DNA of 64,000 nucleotides, from assembly GCF_009789195.1 (NCBI RefSeq), contig NZ_WSTC01000014.1, positions 1 through 64,000 of the forward strand, read 5' to 3'. The stretch's first letter is position 1; the number at the start of each line of letters is the position of its first letter. This DNA comes from Paenibacillus sp. MMS18-CY102. Its GTDB lineage: Bacteria > Bacillota > Bacilli > Paenibacillales > Paenibacillaceae. Both the position numbers and the translations under genes were made by a program. Under the pieces are notes generated by a model. The model had not been told where the DNA came from, searched no databases, and worked only from the letters and a program-made list of their open reading frames with translations. Shown here in pieces: positions 1 to 6,956 of this stretch.

Positions 1-2
1 AA

Positions 3-878
3 GATCATCAAACTTTAGCACCAATTTATTGGAATGATAAGACGCATCAAACATTCTGGCAATTTGTTGACAAAAAGTATTTTTATGATAATTATGTGAT
101 TGGGGTTCCGAAGGGTTCGGTATCCACTCCAACTTATGGGTGGAATGGGTATACTGGAACTTATCGTTTTAATGGTACAGCGGCGTCAGGTAAAGGAGGC
201 TGTGACTGTTTTACAGCAGGTACGAAGATTCAGACAGACGAAGGGGAGAAGAATATCGAAGACATTGAAGTCGGAGATAAGGTTCTCTCGAAGGATGAAG
301 AGACTGGAGAAGTAGCGTATAAAGAGGTTACGGCTACGTTCAACCATGAAACGGATGAAATATATAGCATCCAAGTGGGCGGTCAGACAATAGAATCGAC
401 CTTTAACCATCCATTCTATGTAAAAGACAAAGGGTGGACATTCGTAAAAGACCTCAAGGTTGGCGACTTGCTTGTTCAGAGCGATGGGAATACACTCAAA
501 ATTGACAGCATCGAATTAGAACAAAAGCATGTCACGGTTTACAACATGACGGTTGATGAGTTCCATACGTATTTTGTTAGTGGTCTTGGGATTTGGGTTC
601 ATAACACAAGTTGTAGTGGGGGCATGAACAATGTTCGTGTTATGCAAAATACAAAAGTTAAGGGCTACACAATTAGTATGGATGTTGAAAAGGGTGGCTC
701 TGGTCAAGTTAATATTCATGTAAAAGTAAATGATACGAAATATTTCTACAATTCGGAAAAAGGCGAATTCCTTGATGCTAATGGTAATAGATTACCTAAT
801 TCACTTAGAGGAAATGAACAAATCAATGCTGCTTTGAAAAAAGCGCAAAAATATGAACAGAATTGGAGTGGTAATTAA
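3..878 (+). CDS. Rhs-type toxin C-terminus with pretoxin Hint domain (5' partial)
   Basis: The frame is open from the left edge, so this is the C-terminal end of a larger protein that begins outside the window. After about 60 residues of pre-toxin linker comes a Hint (intein-like) autoprocessing domain, from the GCDCFTAGTK motif (about nt 200) to GLGIWVHN (about nt 605). In Rhs/WapA-type polymorphic toxins this domain sits between the repeat core and the variable toxin. The remaining ~90 residues are the toxin tip, rich in Lys, Asn and Gly. I cannot assign this tip to a nuclease family by eye. A small gene 3 bp downstream fits a cognate immunity protein. The Hint domain is clearly homologous to the one at about 2.7-3.1 kb. 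The GTG at 96 is only an internal codon. Confidence 0.75.
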   Translation, partial: DHQTLAPIYWNDKTHQTFWQFVDKKYFYDNYVIGVPKGSVSTPTYGWNGYTGTYRFNGTAASGKGGCDCFTAGTKIQTDEGEKNIEDIEVGDKVLSKDEETGEVAYKEVTATFNHETDEIYSIQVGGQTIESTFNHPFYVKDKGWTFVKDLKVGDLLVQSDGNTLKIDSIELEQKHVTVYNMTVDEFHTYFVSGLGIWVHNTSCSGGMNNVRVMQNTKVKGYTISMDVEKGGSGQVNIHVKVNDTKYFYNSEKGEFLDANGNRLPNSLRGNEQINAALKKAQKYEQNWSGN

Positions 879-881
879 AAA

Positions 882-1148
882 ATGGTTAAGAAGAAAACAA
901 ATACATCAAAACCTCAAGAGATAAAATGTATTAAGTACAATCAGGATGATATTTTAGAGATTTTAACCGAATTTTTAGCAAAAAAGATGGGGCTAGGAAC
1001 ATTTTATTCTAAAGCACTATTGTTAGGTACTCCCGGGAAGGATTTAAGATTACTCGCTGTACTTGGAGAACTTGACGATGATGAAAAAATTGAATCCGTT
1101 AATCTAGACGAACTAGATAAAAATATGGATTTCAACGGCACACATTAA
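882..1148 (+). CDS. putative immunity protein for the first Rhs toxin
   Basis: Small 88-residue protein, Lys-rich at the N-terminus and very acidic in its last third (several DDDE/DELD clusters). It starts 3 bp after the toxin stop codon with a GGAG at 865-868. Position immediately 3' of a Hint-linked toxin tip, small size and acidic charge are the usual marks of a polymorphic-toxin immunity protein that neutralises its partner in the cytoplasm. I do not recognise its family, so the function rests on context. No separate promoter is obvious, and co-transcription with the toxin is likely. A strong hairpin with a T-run at 1179-1236 would end the transcript. Confidence 0.6.
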   Translation: MVKKKTNTSKPQEIKCIKYNQDDILEILTEFLAKKMGLGTFYSKALLLGTPGKDLRLLAVLGELDDDEKIESVNLDELDKNMDFNGTH

Positions 1149-1178
1149 TAAACATGTAAGGTTCGAGCGGCTTATACT

Positions 1179-1236
1179 GGTACCCATACACTGGACACTT
1201 AAAAAAAAGTGTTTAGCGTGTGGGTACCTGTTTTTT
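1179..1236 (+). terminator. hairpin with T-run, terminator and/or IS end
   Basis: Arms 1179-1200 and 1207-1228 pair at 18 of 22 positions around a 6-nt A loop and are followed by six T. This behaves as an intrinsic terminator for the toxin/immunity transcript. Because it lies just upstream of the IS3-type transposase, one arm may also be the left terminal repeat of that element. Confidence 0.55.
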
Positions 1237-1963
1237 GTATACTAGATTCAACAGTGGGGGCGAGAATATGAGCAAGAAGCTCTTTAATGAAAATGAACGT
1301 GTACTTTTGGCGAATAATCCAAATGTTTTGCGGGTCAGTGAGAAATCAATCACCTATGCAGATGAGTTCAAACGCCGATTCATCGATCAATATTTATTAG
1401 GAAGAACTCCTCGAGAGATTTTTGAAGCGAATGGCTTTGACATGGAGATGCTCGGGATCAAACGAGTCGAGCAAAGTGCGGACCGTTGGAAAAAAGCCTA
1501 TGACAGAGACGGAATAATCGGACTGGCGGACTCACGCAAAGAAGCAGCCTTGCGCCCGTTGAAACAAACGTTATCACCCGATGAGATTATTGCCAAACAA
1601 GAAGCGAAGAACAGGCTGCTAGAAGCACAACTGGAATACGTAAAAAAGTTAGACAGGAGCGAAAGGAGGCTGTTAGCAAACGGAGAAAACCTAAATAAGA
1701 GCGAACGGTTCGAATTCATCCAAGGTGCGATTAATCAAGGTTTTGGACGCAAGACGGGCTATCTTTGCGAACTGCTTGACGTATCACGCTCAGGCTTTTA
1801 CAACTATCTTTTATCTGCCCCTAAACGCGAAGAACGTGCGCGAAAAGACGAACAATCCGGCGCGCTTATTAAGAAAGCCTTTCATCGCAGAGGGTTCAAG
1901 AAAGGCTCGCGTTCCATTAAAATGATACTAAAACATGAATATGACACGGCTTACAACCTCAAG
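1192..1963 (+). mobile_element. IS3-family insertion sequence remnant
   Basis: Remnant of an IS3-family element. The left end is placed near the TGGACACTT at 1192, and transposase homology stops around 1963, where sequence of another origin begins. The DDE catalytic half of the transposase and the right terminal repeat are missing, so it cannot move by itself. It lies between two Rhs C-terminal cassettes and probably split or rearranged the locus. Both boundaries are approximate. Confidence 0.5.
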
Positions 1964-2005
1964 GGGTCTGAAGATACTACACTTAAGCCTATTCCAATTG
2001 ATTAA
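1268..2005 (+). pseudogene. truncated IS3-family transposase
   Basis: The start ATG at 1268 follows a GGGGGCGAG Shine-Dalgarno. Residues ~1-90 form an OrfA-like helix-turn-helix region (typical phrases GRTPREIFEANGFD and DRDGIIGLADSRK). A coiled segment (~100-140) comes next, then the OrfB N-terminal helix-turn-helix (SRSGFYNYL, about residue 177). In complete IS3 elements OrfB continues into an rve integrase domain with the DDE triad; here homology ends near MILKHEY...NLK, followed by about 17 unrelated residues and a stop. OrfA and OrfB parts are read in one frame without the usual programmed frameshift. Truncation by deletion or recombination within the Rhs locus is the simplest explanation. 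It should be inactive. Confidence 0.75.
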
Positions 2006-2015
2006 GTAACATGAT

Positions 2016-2057
2016 GCCATATGCGAGTGTAACAAACTTGCATGTGGCTTTTCTTTT
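2016..2057 (+). terminator. intrinsic terminator after transposase remnant
   Basis: Arms 2016-2028 and 2036-2048 pair at 11 of 13 positions with a 7-nt loop, followed by TTTTCTTTT. It lies 11 bp after the transposase-remnant stop. Confidence 0.6.
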
Positions 2058-2059
2058 GA

Positions 2060-2328
2060 CTTAGCGTAGCGATTGAAACTGACTCTGAGATTAGAGGTAG
2101 CTCAGGGGCGCTGCTGAACAGATATTATTATGACATCTGGGGAAAAATCATCACCCAAACGGAACAGATGTCCAATCCATTCCAGTATACTGGGGAAATT
2201 ATGATGACGAGTCTGGGCTTATTTATTTAAGAGCAAGGTATTATGACCCGAATGATAGGCGGTTTATTAGCGAGGATACGTATGAAGGTGATATAAATAA
2301 CCCGCTGAGCTTAAATCAGTATACGTAT
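2060..2328 (+). pseudogene. Rhs core fragment, frameshifted
   Basis: Reading from about 2060 gives a typical Rhs/YD-repeat end (NRYYYDIWGK, then NPFQYTGE). The frame must shift near 2197-2200 to continue as YDDESGLIYLRARYYDP, RFISEDTY and LNQYTYVHSNPL. The Rhs consensus there is TGEYYD, so one base appears to be missing, a -1 frameshift. The downstream frame runs directly into the second toxin. There is no start codon with a Shine-Dalgarno. The fragment is therefore a displaced core end carrying an alternative C-terminal cassette, not an independent gene. Confidence 0.7.
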
Positions 2329-3432
2329 GTGCATAGTAATCCGTTAGTTAACGTTGATCCTAGCGGTCACTTTTGTGTATCAAAGGACGGGAGAAATACT
2401 CATGCAGGCGAGTGCGCTCCCAACTCGGATGGATATTTTATAAGTGATTACCAATCTGATTCCATGCCTTATATAGTGAATGGTCAAATTAGAGGGAATT
2501 TTCAACATGGAAAAATATTATATTACGCTAAGAGAGATTGGAATTATCAAACGTTCTGGCAGATGGGGATTAGTGAGAAAGAATTTTATAATACTTATGT
2601 TCTGGCAACCCCAGGTGGGGGAATGCCCGCATTGTATAATTCAACATGGAATGGTAGTGGATATGTTGCTAGTATTGGTTACAAAGGTGGGGCGGTTGCG
2701 GGTAAACCTGCATCAGGACGGTCCGGCTGTGATTGTTTTACTGCGGGAACGAAGGTTCTCACAGACGAAGGGGAGAAACCTATCGAGGAAATTGAAGTAG
2801 GTGACAAAGTCCTAGCCAAAGATGATGAGACAGGCGAGATGGCTTACAAGGAAGTCGAGTGGCTCTTCCAACGTGATGTTGAGGAAACGTATAATATTAC
2901 TGTTGGCGGCGAAATCATTACAACAACCGAAGAGCATCCGTTCTGGATTGTCAACAAAGGTTGGATCAAGTCCAAAGACCTTGTTGTAGGCTATGTTCTC
3001 ACAACTTCTGATGGCAAGGAATTAGCCATTGAGAAGATTGAAGTTAAGAAGGAACATAAGACTGTCTATAACTTTATGGTTAATGATTTCCACACATATT
3101 TCGTTTCAAACCTTGGAATATGGACTCATAATGCATGTAAGCCAATCAATTTACCATCTTATAAGTCAATTAATATCGATATGGACCATATAACTTCGGG
3201 TCATACTGCTGGAGGTTCGCGCGCTAAACAGAGTGGAGGGAAAACTATCTTCCCATCTAATATGAGCGAGTCCCAAATTGAAAAGACTGTACGTGAAGCA
3301 TATAAAAATGGAAGTAAAGTACAAACCCAAGGAGACCGTGTCTTAGTTAGAGGGGAAGCAAATGGTGTACAGGTTGAAATGTGGGTGAATACAAAAACAA
3401 ATACTATAGAGACAGCATACCCAATCAATTAA
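2329..3432 (+). CDS. orphan Rhs C-terminal cassette: Hint domain plus EndoU-like nuclease toxin
   Basis: The last Rhs core motif (NPLVNVDPSGH) is followed by a ~120-residue linker, then a Hint domain (GCDCFTAGTK at ~nt 2725 to NLGIWTHN at ~nt 3130). The C-terminal ~85-residue toxin contains DHITSGH, KTIFPSNMS, a GVQVEMWV strand and the terminal TAYP. This order matches the bacterial EndoU-type RNase fold (HI..GH, FP..W/M, TAYP ending), a metal-independent or Mn-dependent RNase family common in polymorphic toxins. The annotated GTG at 2329 has no Shine-Dalgarno and the upstream core is frameshifted. The cassette is thus probably silent unless recombined onto the main Rhs gene. The EndoU assignment is from motif recall. 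Confidence 0.65.
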   Translation: MHSNPLVNVDPSGHFCVSKDGRNTHAGECAPNSDGYFISDYQSDSMPYIVNGQIRGNFQHGKILYYAKRDWNYQTFWQMGISEKEFYNTYVLATPGGGMPALYNSTWNGSGYVASIGYKGGAVAGKPASGRSGCDCFTAGTKVLTDEGEKPIEEIEVGDKVLAKDDETGEMAYKEVEWLFQRDVEETYNITVGGEIITTTEEHPFWIVNKGWIKSKDLVVGYVLTTSDGKELAIEKIEVKKEHKTVYNFMVNDFHTYFVSNLGIWTHNACKPINLPSYKSINIDMDHITSGHTAGGSRAKQSGGKTIFPSNMSESQIEKTVREAYKNGSKVQTQGDRVLVRGEANGVQVEMWVNTKTNTIETAYPIN

Positions 3433-3448
3433 GAAAGGGTGAGATATT

Positions 3449-3892
3449 TTGGTCAAGATCATTTTTAATGAAGATAAGATTGAAATAAGTAAGTATGGTG
3501 CGATAACAGGAGAACTTTATTTTCAAGTAAAGGACACTTTCTTTCCTGCTGTAAATTGGAGCGATTTTATCGTTGTTATTTTAACTTGGTGGAATAAATC
3601 CGCAGATTTACTTGCTACATCCTCTGTAGGGGCTACTGCTAATTTTAGTTTTATGGATGGACCTTTTAATATCCGGGGGACGAAGAGCGAAGACAGTGAG
3701 AAGGTAACATTGATGTTTGTAAAAAGAACTTCAAGTGGTGAAGAAGTTCTCAACACTATCGATGTTGATGGTAATGTTCTAAGACATACGATCCTTAACG
3801 TATCAAGACGCGTTCTCAAAGTTATTAAGAATAAAGATTTCCAAATAAACAACGATGATATTGTTGAACTAGAGAAAATAGTTTCTTCGTAA
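3449..3892 (+). CDS. putative immunity protein for the EndoU-like toxin
   Basis: 147-residue protein starting with TTG at 3449 behind GGTGAG (3438-3443), 16 bp after the toxin stop. It is predicted mostly beta in the first two thirds, with a Lys-rich helix near the end, and has no signal peptide or membrane segment. I do not recognise the family. Its place directly behind an EndoU-like toxin tip supports an immunity role in the cytoplasm. Unlike the toxin cassette it has its own ribosome binding site. It could therefore be made even when the orphan toxin is not, protecting the cell against sibling strains that deploy this tip. Confidence 0.6.
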   Translation: MVKIIFNEDKIEISKYGAITGELYFQVKDTFFPAVNWSDFIVVILTWWNKSADLLATSSVGATANFSFMDGPFNIRGTKSEDSEKVTLMFVKRTSSGEEVLNTIDVDGNVLRHTILNVSRRVLKVIKNKDFQINNDDIVELEKIVSS

Positions 3893-3907
3893 TTTTGTTA
3901 CGCGCCT

Positions 3908-3942
3908 AGCCTTGGAGTTGTGGACAATCTAAGGCTTTCTTA
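3908..3942 (+). terminator. terminator after immunity gene
   Basis: Stem AGCCTTGGA (3908-3916) with TCTAAGGCT (3928-3936), one G-U pair, 11-nt loop, followed by TTCTT. Weak T tract. Confidence 0.5.
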
Positions 3943-3975
3943 TGCACTTCATTTTGAATTTGAGGAGGAACTGCA

Positions 3976-4095
3976 ATGAATATTAGAGATTGAGTGAAGG
4001 GAAAAGAAATCATTCTGTTGCGCGGGTCAAAGGGGCATAGAATTTGCCGTGAGGGGATTAAACAGTACGACATGATTATTAATCAAAGACCCTAG
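3976..4095 (+). pseudogene. small ORF interrupted by an in-frame TGA
   Basis: An ideal Shine-Dalgarno (AGGAGG at 3963-3968, 7 bp spacing) precedes ATG 3976. After five codons there is a TGA (3991-3993). The same frame then stays open for 33 more codons to a TAG at 4093. Reading the TGA as Trp would give a 39-residue basic protein. The final codons run into a terminator stem. The simplest reading is a small gene inactivated by a nonsense mutation; a regulatory leader or stop readthrough is less likely. I recognise no family. Confidence 0.35.
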
Positions 4096-4120
4096 GGAAT
4101 TAATTCCTTAGGGTCTTTTC
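4087..4120. terminator. near-perfect palindromic bidirectional terminator
   Basis: Near-perfect dyad: arms 4087-4100 and 4102-4115 differ at one position. A T-rich tract follows on the plus strand, and A-rich sequence on the other side gives a shorter T-run for the minus strand. It serves the convergent small ORF and the merR-like gene, whose last codons lie inside the stem. Confidence 0.7.
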
Positions 4121-4513
4121 TTTTCCCCGACTAGCCAACTCATCCACCAACGCAACATTCCCTGGATCCTCATAAAATGCAATCTTCGCCGTAAGCAGCT
4201 CCGCATTCGCCTTCAACGCTTCAATCTCCTTCAGCACTTCCTCCCGATGCGAGGCAAGCAGCGCCTTGCGTTCCTCGATCGTCGAGCTGCCTAGCTTGCT
4301 CCAATCGCAGTATTGCTTAATTTCTTTGATGGGCATACCGGTATCCTTCAAGCAGCATATTAACTTAAGCCAATTCATATCGGCGTCGGAGAATACGCGG
4401 TTGCCGGATGCGTTGCGGGAGACGAAGGGCAGCAGCCCCTCTTTGTCATAAAAGCGTAAGGTGTGTGCAGTGAGACCGAATTGTTGGGCAGCTTCATTGA
4501 TCGTATAGGCCAT
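4100..4513 (-). CDS. MerR-family transcriptional regulator
   Basis: 137-residue regulator. The start is placed at MAYTINEAAQQF (4513), because MerR proteins begin at the winged helix; the longer open frame upstream runs through the divergent promoter. Residues 1-70 hold the MerR HTH with TAHTLRFYDKEGLLPF and NRVFSDADMNWLKLI, typical of the AdhR/YfmP-like subgroup. A coiled-coil dimerisation helix follows (~80-115). No metal-binding Cys cluster is present, so an organic or electrophile signal is more likely than a metal. It is divergent from an SDR gene whose promoter has the 19-bp spacer expected for MerR activation. Confidence 0.85.
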   Translation of the reverse strand: MAYTINEAAQQFGLTAHTLRFYDKEGLLPFVSRNASGNRVFSDADMNWLKLICCLKDTGMPIKEIKQYCDWSKLGSSTIEERKALLASHREEVLKEIEALKANAELLTAKIAFYEDPGNVALVDELASRGKEKTLRN

Positions 4514-4536
4514 ATAAAATAATCCCCATTTCGTGC

Positions 4537-4567
4537 TTGACTTAGAGTGAACTCGAAGTGATAACCT
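4537..4567 (+). promoter_or_regulatory. MerR-type promoter and dyad operator for the SDR gene
   Basis: -35 TTGACT (4537-4542) and -10 TAACCT (4562-4567) are separated by 19 bp. This overlong spacer is the hallmark of promoters activated by MerR-family DNA untwisting. An imperfect dyad (ACTTAGAGTG / AACTCGAAGT, 4540-4559) fills the spacer. Confidence 0.75.
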
Positions 4568-4634
4568 CGAATTAAGCCACCGACGAACATAATCAACCTC
4601 AGTGGTTAACCCATACATTAAAGGAGATCTTGCC

Positions 4635-5399
4635 ATGAATACAAGCACAAAAATTGCATTAGTAACCGGAGGAAGCCGTGGACTAGGCCGGAATACGGCG
4701 CTGGCTTTAGCAAATAAAGGACTCGATGTCATCGTAACGTATCACAGCCAGAAGGACCAAGCGGATGCTGCCGTAAGCGAGATCACAGCGATGGGCAATC
4801 GCGCGGCAGCCTTGCAGCTCGATGCAGGCTTAGTATCCTCATTCGATGATTTTGCGGCGCGGCTTACCGAAGTGCTGCAAGCCAACTGGAATCGGACGAG
4901 CTTCGATTTTCTAATCAACAATGCGGGCTTCGGAATCAATACACCATTCGCCAGCACGACGGAGGAGCAGTTCGATAGCTTGATGAACGTGCATTTTAAG
5001 GGCGTTTATTTCTTAACGCAAAAGCTGCTTCCGCTGCTGGCCGATCAAGGCGGAATTGTGAACGTTTCGACGGGACTCGCACGATTCTCGCTTCCAGGCT
5101 ATAGCGCGTATGCGGCGATGAAGGGTGCAATTGAAGTGCTGACTCGCTATTTAGCGAAGGAGCTTGGCCCTCACGGCATTCGCGTGAATGTAATCGCGCC
5201 TGGCGCAATCGCGACCGATTTTGGCGGCGGCTCCTTGAAAGCGAGCCAAGAGATGCGCGAGTATATCGGCTCGATCACAGCACTTGGCAGAGCAGGCGAA
5301 GCGGATGACATCGGCGGTGTCGTAGCATCGCTATGCTCGGATGAGATGGGCTGGGTGAACGCGCAGCGGATCGAAGCATCCGGCGGCATGTTTCTGTAA
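4635..5399 (+). CDS. short-chain dehydrogenase/reductase (classical SDR)
   Basis: 254-residue NAD(P)-dependent oxidoreductase. The start ATG 4635 follows AAGGAGA (4621-4627). Visible motifs are the Rossmann TGGSRGLG near the N-terminus, INNAG, a catalytic Ser region (VNVSTGLARF), YSAYAAMKG (Tyr-x3-Lys) and the PGAIATDF phosphate/cofactor segment. The C-terminal RIEASGGMFL is the usual FabG-like ending. It should be a cytoplasmic carbonyl reductase of unknown substrate. Regulation is probably by the divergent MerR protein. A terminator at 5441-5491 ends the transcript. Confidence 0.9.
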   Translation: MNTSTKIALVTGGSRGLGRNTALALANKGLDVIVTYHSQKDQADAAVSEITAMGNRAAALQLDAGLVSSFDDFAARLTEVLQANWNRTSFDFLINNAGFGINTPFASTTEEQFDSLMNVHFKGVYFLTQKLLPLLADQGGIVNVSTGLARFSLPGYSAYAAMKGAIEVLTRYLAKELGPHGIRVNVIAPGAIATDFGGGSLKASQEMREYIGSITALGRAGEADDIGGVVASLCSDEMGWVNAQRIEASGGMFL

Positions 5400-5440
5400 G
5401 CTTCACGTAACGGGGACGTTCCCACAACTCCCCCACACCG

Positions 5441-5491
5441 AACCGCTAGATGGCCACACGAAGCAAAAGTGGCTCTCCTGCGGTTTTTTTT
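5441..5491 (+). terminator. intrinsic terminator after SDR gene
   Basis: Outer stem AACCGC (5441-5446)/GCGGTT (5480-5485) and inner stem GGCCAC (5452-5457)/GTGGCT (5469-5474), then a run of T. Confidence 0.7.
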
Positions 5492-5578
5492 GATTCTCGC
5501 TCGGCATCCTAGGAAATTCATTCGGAATTTGGGACACAATACGATCATTAACCAACTCTGGGAAGCAGGTGCCCTTAC

Positions 5579-5872
5579 ATGAAATTTACGAAAAGGTACA
5601 TGGTGTTTGCTCTTCTTTTCGCATGCAGCGTTTCGTTGGATATTGCCTTAGACATCATTCAACAGCTTCCACCGTACCGAATCAAACGTAACTTACTGTT
5701 CCCTTATCTGATGCTGGACCCAATTGAGGCAGTTGTTTTGGCCATACTCATCATTATCTTGTTCCGGAAGCCATTGGCCGCGCTGGTCTCGGGCCTGCTG
5801 AAACGCATGCATCAATCATTAAGCGGGAGCGGAGGGACGCCGCCCTCGTCGAATCCATCCGATCAGCAATAG
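5579..5872 (+). CDS. small two-TM membrane protein next to germination operon
   Basis: 97-residue protein with two likely membrane helices (about residues 8-28 and 48-62) and a hydrophilic Ser/Gly/Pro-rich tail. An AGGTG Shine-Dalgarno precedes the ATG. Its 3' end overlaps the 3' end of the convergent gerB-type gene by 54 bp. Small two-TM D-subunit proteins are encoded beside GerA-type receptor operons in several Bacillus species and modulate germination. Size, topology and position fit, but I see no diagnostic motif and the protein is somewhat longer than typical D subunits. Treat the role as a hypothesis. Confidence 0.5.
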   Translation: MKFTKRYMVFALLFACSVSLDIALDIIQQLPPYRIKRNLLFPYLMLDPIEAVVLAILIIILFRKPLAALVSGLLKRMHQSLSGSGGTPPSSNPSDQQ

Positions 5873-6937
5873 GAGCATCGGGATTCCGAATTGCAGCGGC
5901 AAATGGAGATAATAAGGTACAAGCTTAAGCCCCTCATTCAAGTGCTCGGTTAGGTTGCCGGCGATAGTGAGCGAGGTGAACAATACGATTAACCCGATGG
6001 GCGTAACTAACGTCTTGTAGTTATCCATTCGGAACAAATCGCGGGCTGCCAATATGGCAGCGAACATGAACGTGCCGATTTTGAAAAAACTCGTGATGAC
6101 AAGCAAGAACAGAACAAGCGAATCCATCCGCTGAATGAATTCAGCAAGGCGCAGACGGCTCAAGGAAGTGAAGAGAGGGAATGTCGCCCTTGAGGCGATC
6201 TCAATGCCAAGGACCGATATATTCACGAAAGTTGCAAAGCACAATAAGATGGCGCTTAACGCCATTGCGCCGATCGCGACTGGAACGGCGATGTTCACTT
6301 TTTTGGTCAAGTAAGGCAAGAACATGGTCATTACGACCATTTCGCCAAAGGGAAATGTAAGATTCGTCGGAAATAATGCTTTCCAGACGGGCTTGAAGCC
6401 ATTGCCCAAAATCGGAAGCATGCGATGGCGGTCCGATAAATCCGAGAATGCGACCAGTGAGACGATAAATAGAAACATCGCGCAACATAGCAGGAAGAAG
6501 ACGAAAGCGGTTCGCCCGAATACTTCGATTCCGAGGCGGATCAAATAGCCGACGACGATGATAATGAAGACTGCTAGCGCAAACATTGGTGTGGAATCAT
6601 AGGCGGCGGCAGCCAGCAAATCGATGAAATCGCGCGTGTTGCGTCCTGCAATATAGATGAAATAAAGGAGATAGGCAAAGCCAAGGATCCAACCGGGAAC
6701 AGGACCGATGATCTTGCGCAAATACCCCGTCAATGGAAGGTCTGGATACATGTGATACAGTGTCCCATGTACGCATACGAAGAAGGTTATGCCAATAAGG
6801 CATCCGCACAAAATGACGATCCAGGCATCCTGCTTCGCTTCCATGCCGACCGGAATGACGACGGCTGATCCTAGCTCAAACAAAGTAACCCATGCGAACA
6901 GATGCAAGGGGCCAAAATACTCTAGTGGGCGTTTCAT
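5819..6937 (-). CDS. spore germinant receptor B subunit (GerB/KB family permease)
   Basis: 372-residue integral membrane protein of the spore permease family (APC superfamily fold), with about ten hydrophobic helices across the whole length and a short basic C-terminus. In GerA-type receptors the B subunit lies in the spore inner membrane and contributes to germinant recognition. It is the last gene of an A-C-B operon, 19 bp after the C-subunit gene. Conserved-looking features include the N-terminal LHLFAWV region, the FPFGEM segment and the loop around GNGFKPVWKALFP, which resembles the KB family's P-pipe region. Its stop lies inside the convergent two-TM gene. Confidence 0.9.
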   Translation of the reverse strand: MKRPLEYFGPLHLFAWVTLFELGSAVVIPVGMEAKQDAWIVILCGCLIGITFFVCVHGTLYHMYPDLPLTGYLRKIIGPVPGWILGFAYLLYFIYIAGRNTRDFIDLLAAAAYDSTPMFALAVFIIIVVGYLIRLGIEVFGRTAFVFFLLCCAMFLFIVSLVAFSDLSDRHRMLPILGNGFKPVWKALFPTNLTFPFGEMVVMTMFLPYLTKKVNIAVPVAIGAMALSAILLCFATFVNISVLGIEIASRATFPLFTSLSRLRLAEFIQRMDSLVLFLLVITSFFKIGTFMFAAILAARDLFRMDNYKTLVTPIGLIVLFTSLTIAGNLTEHLNEGLKLVPYYLHLPLQFGIPMLLLLIGWIRRGRRPSAPA

Positions 6938-6956
6938 GCAAGCTTCCTCCTAGCTA

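Noticed and set aside
49-2005. Prophage or integrative element covering the Rhs locus
   Set aside because: Only a truncated IS transposase is visible; no integrase, attachment repeats or phage structural genes.
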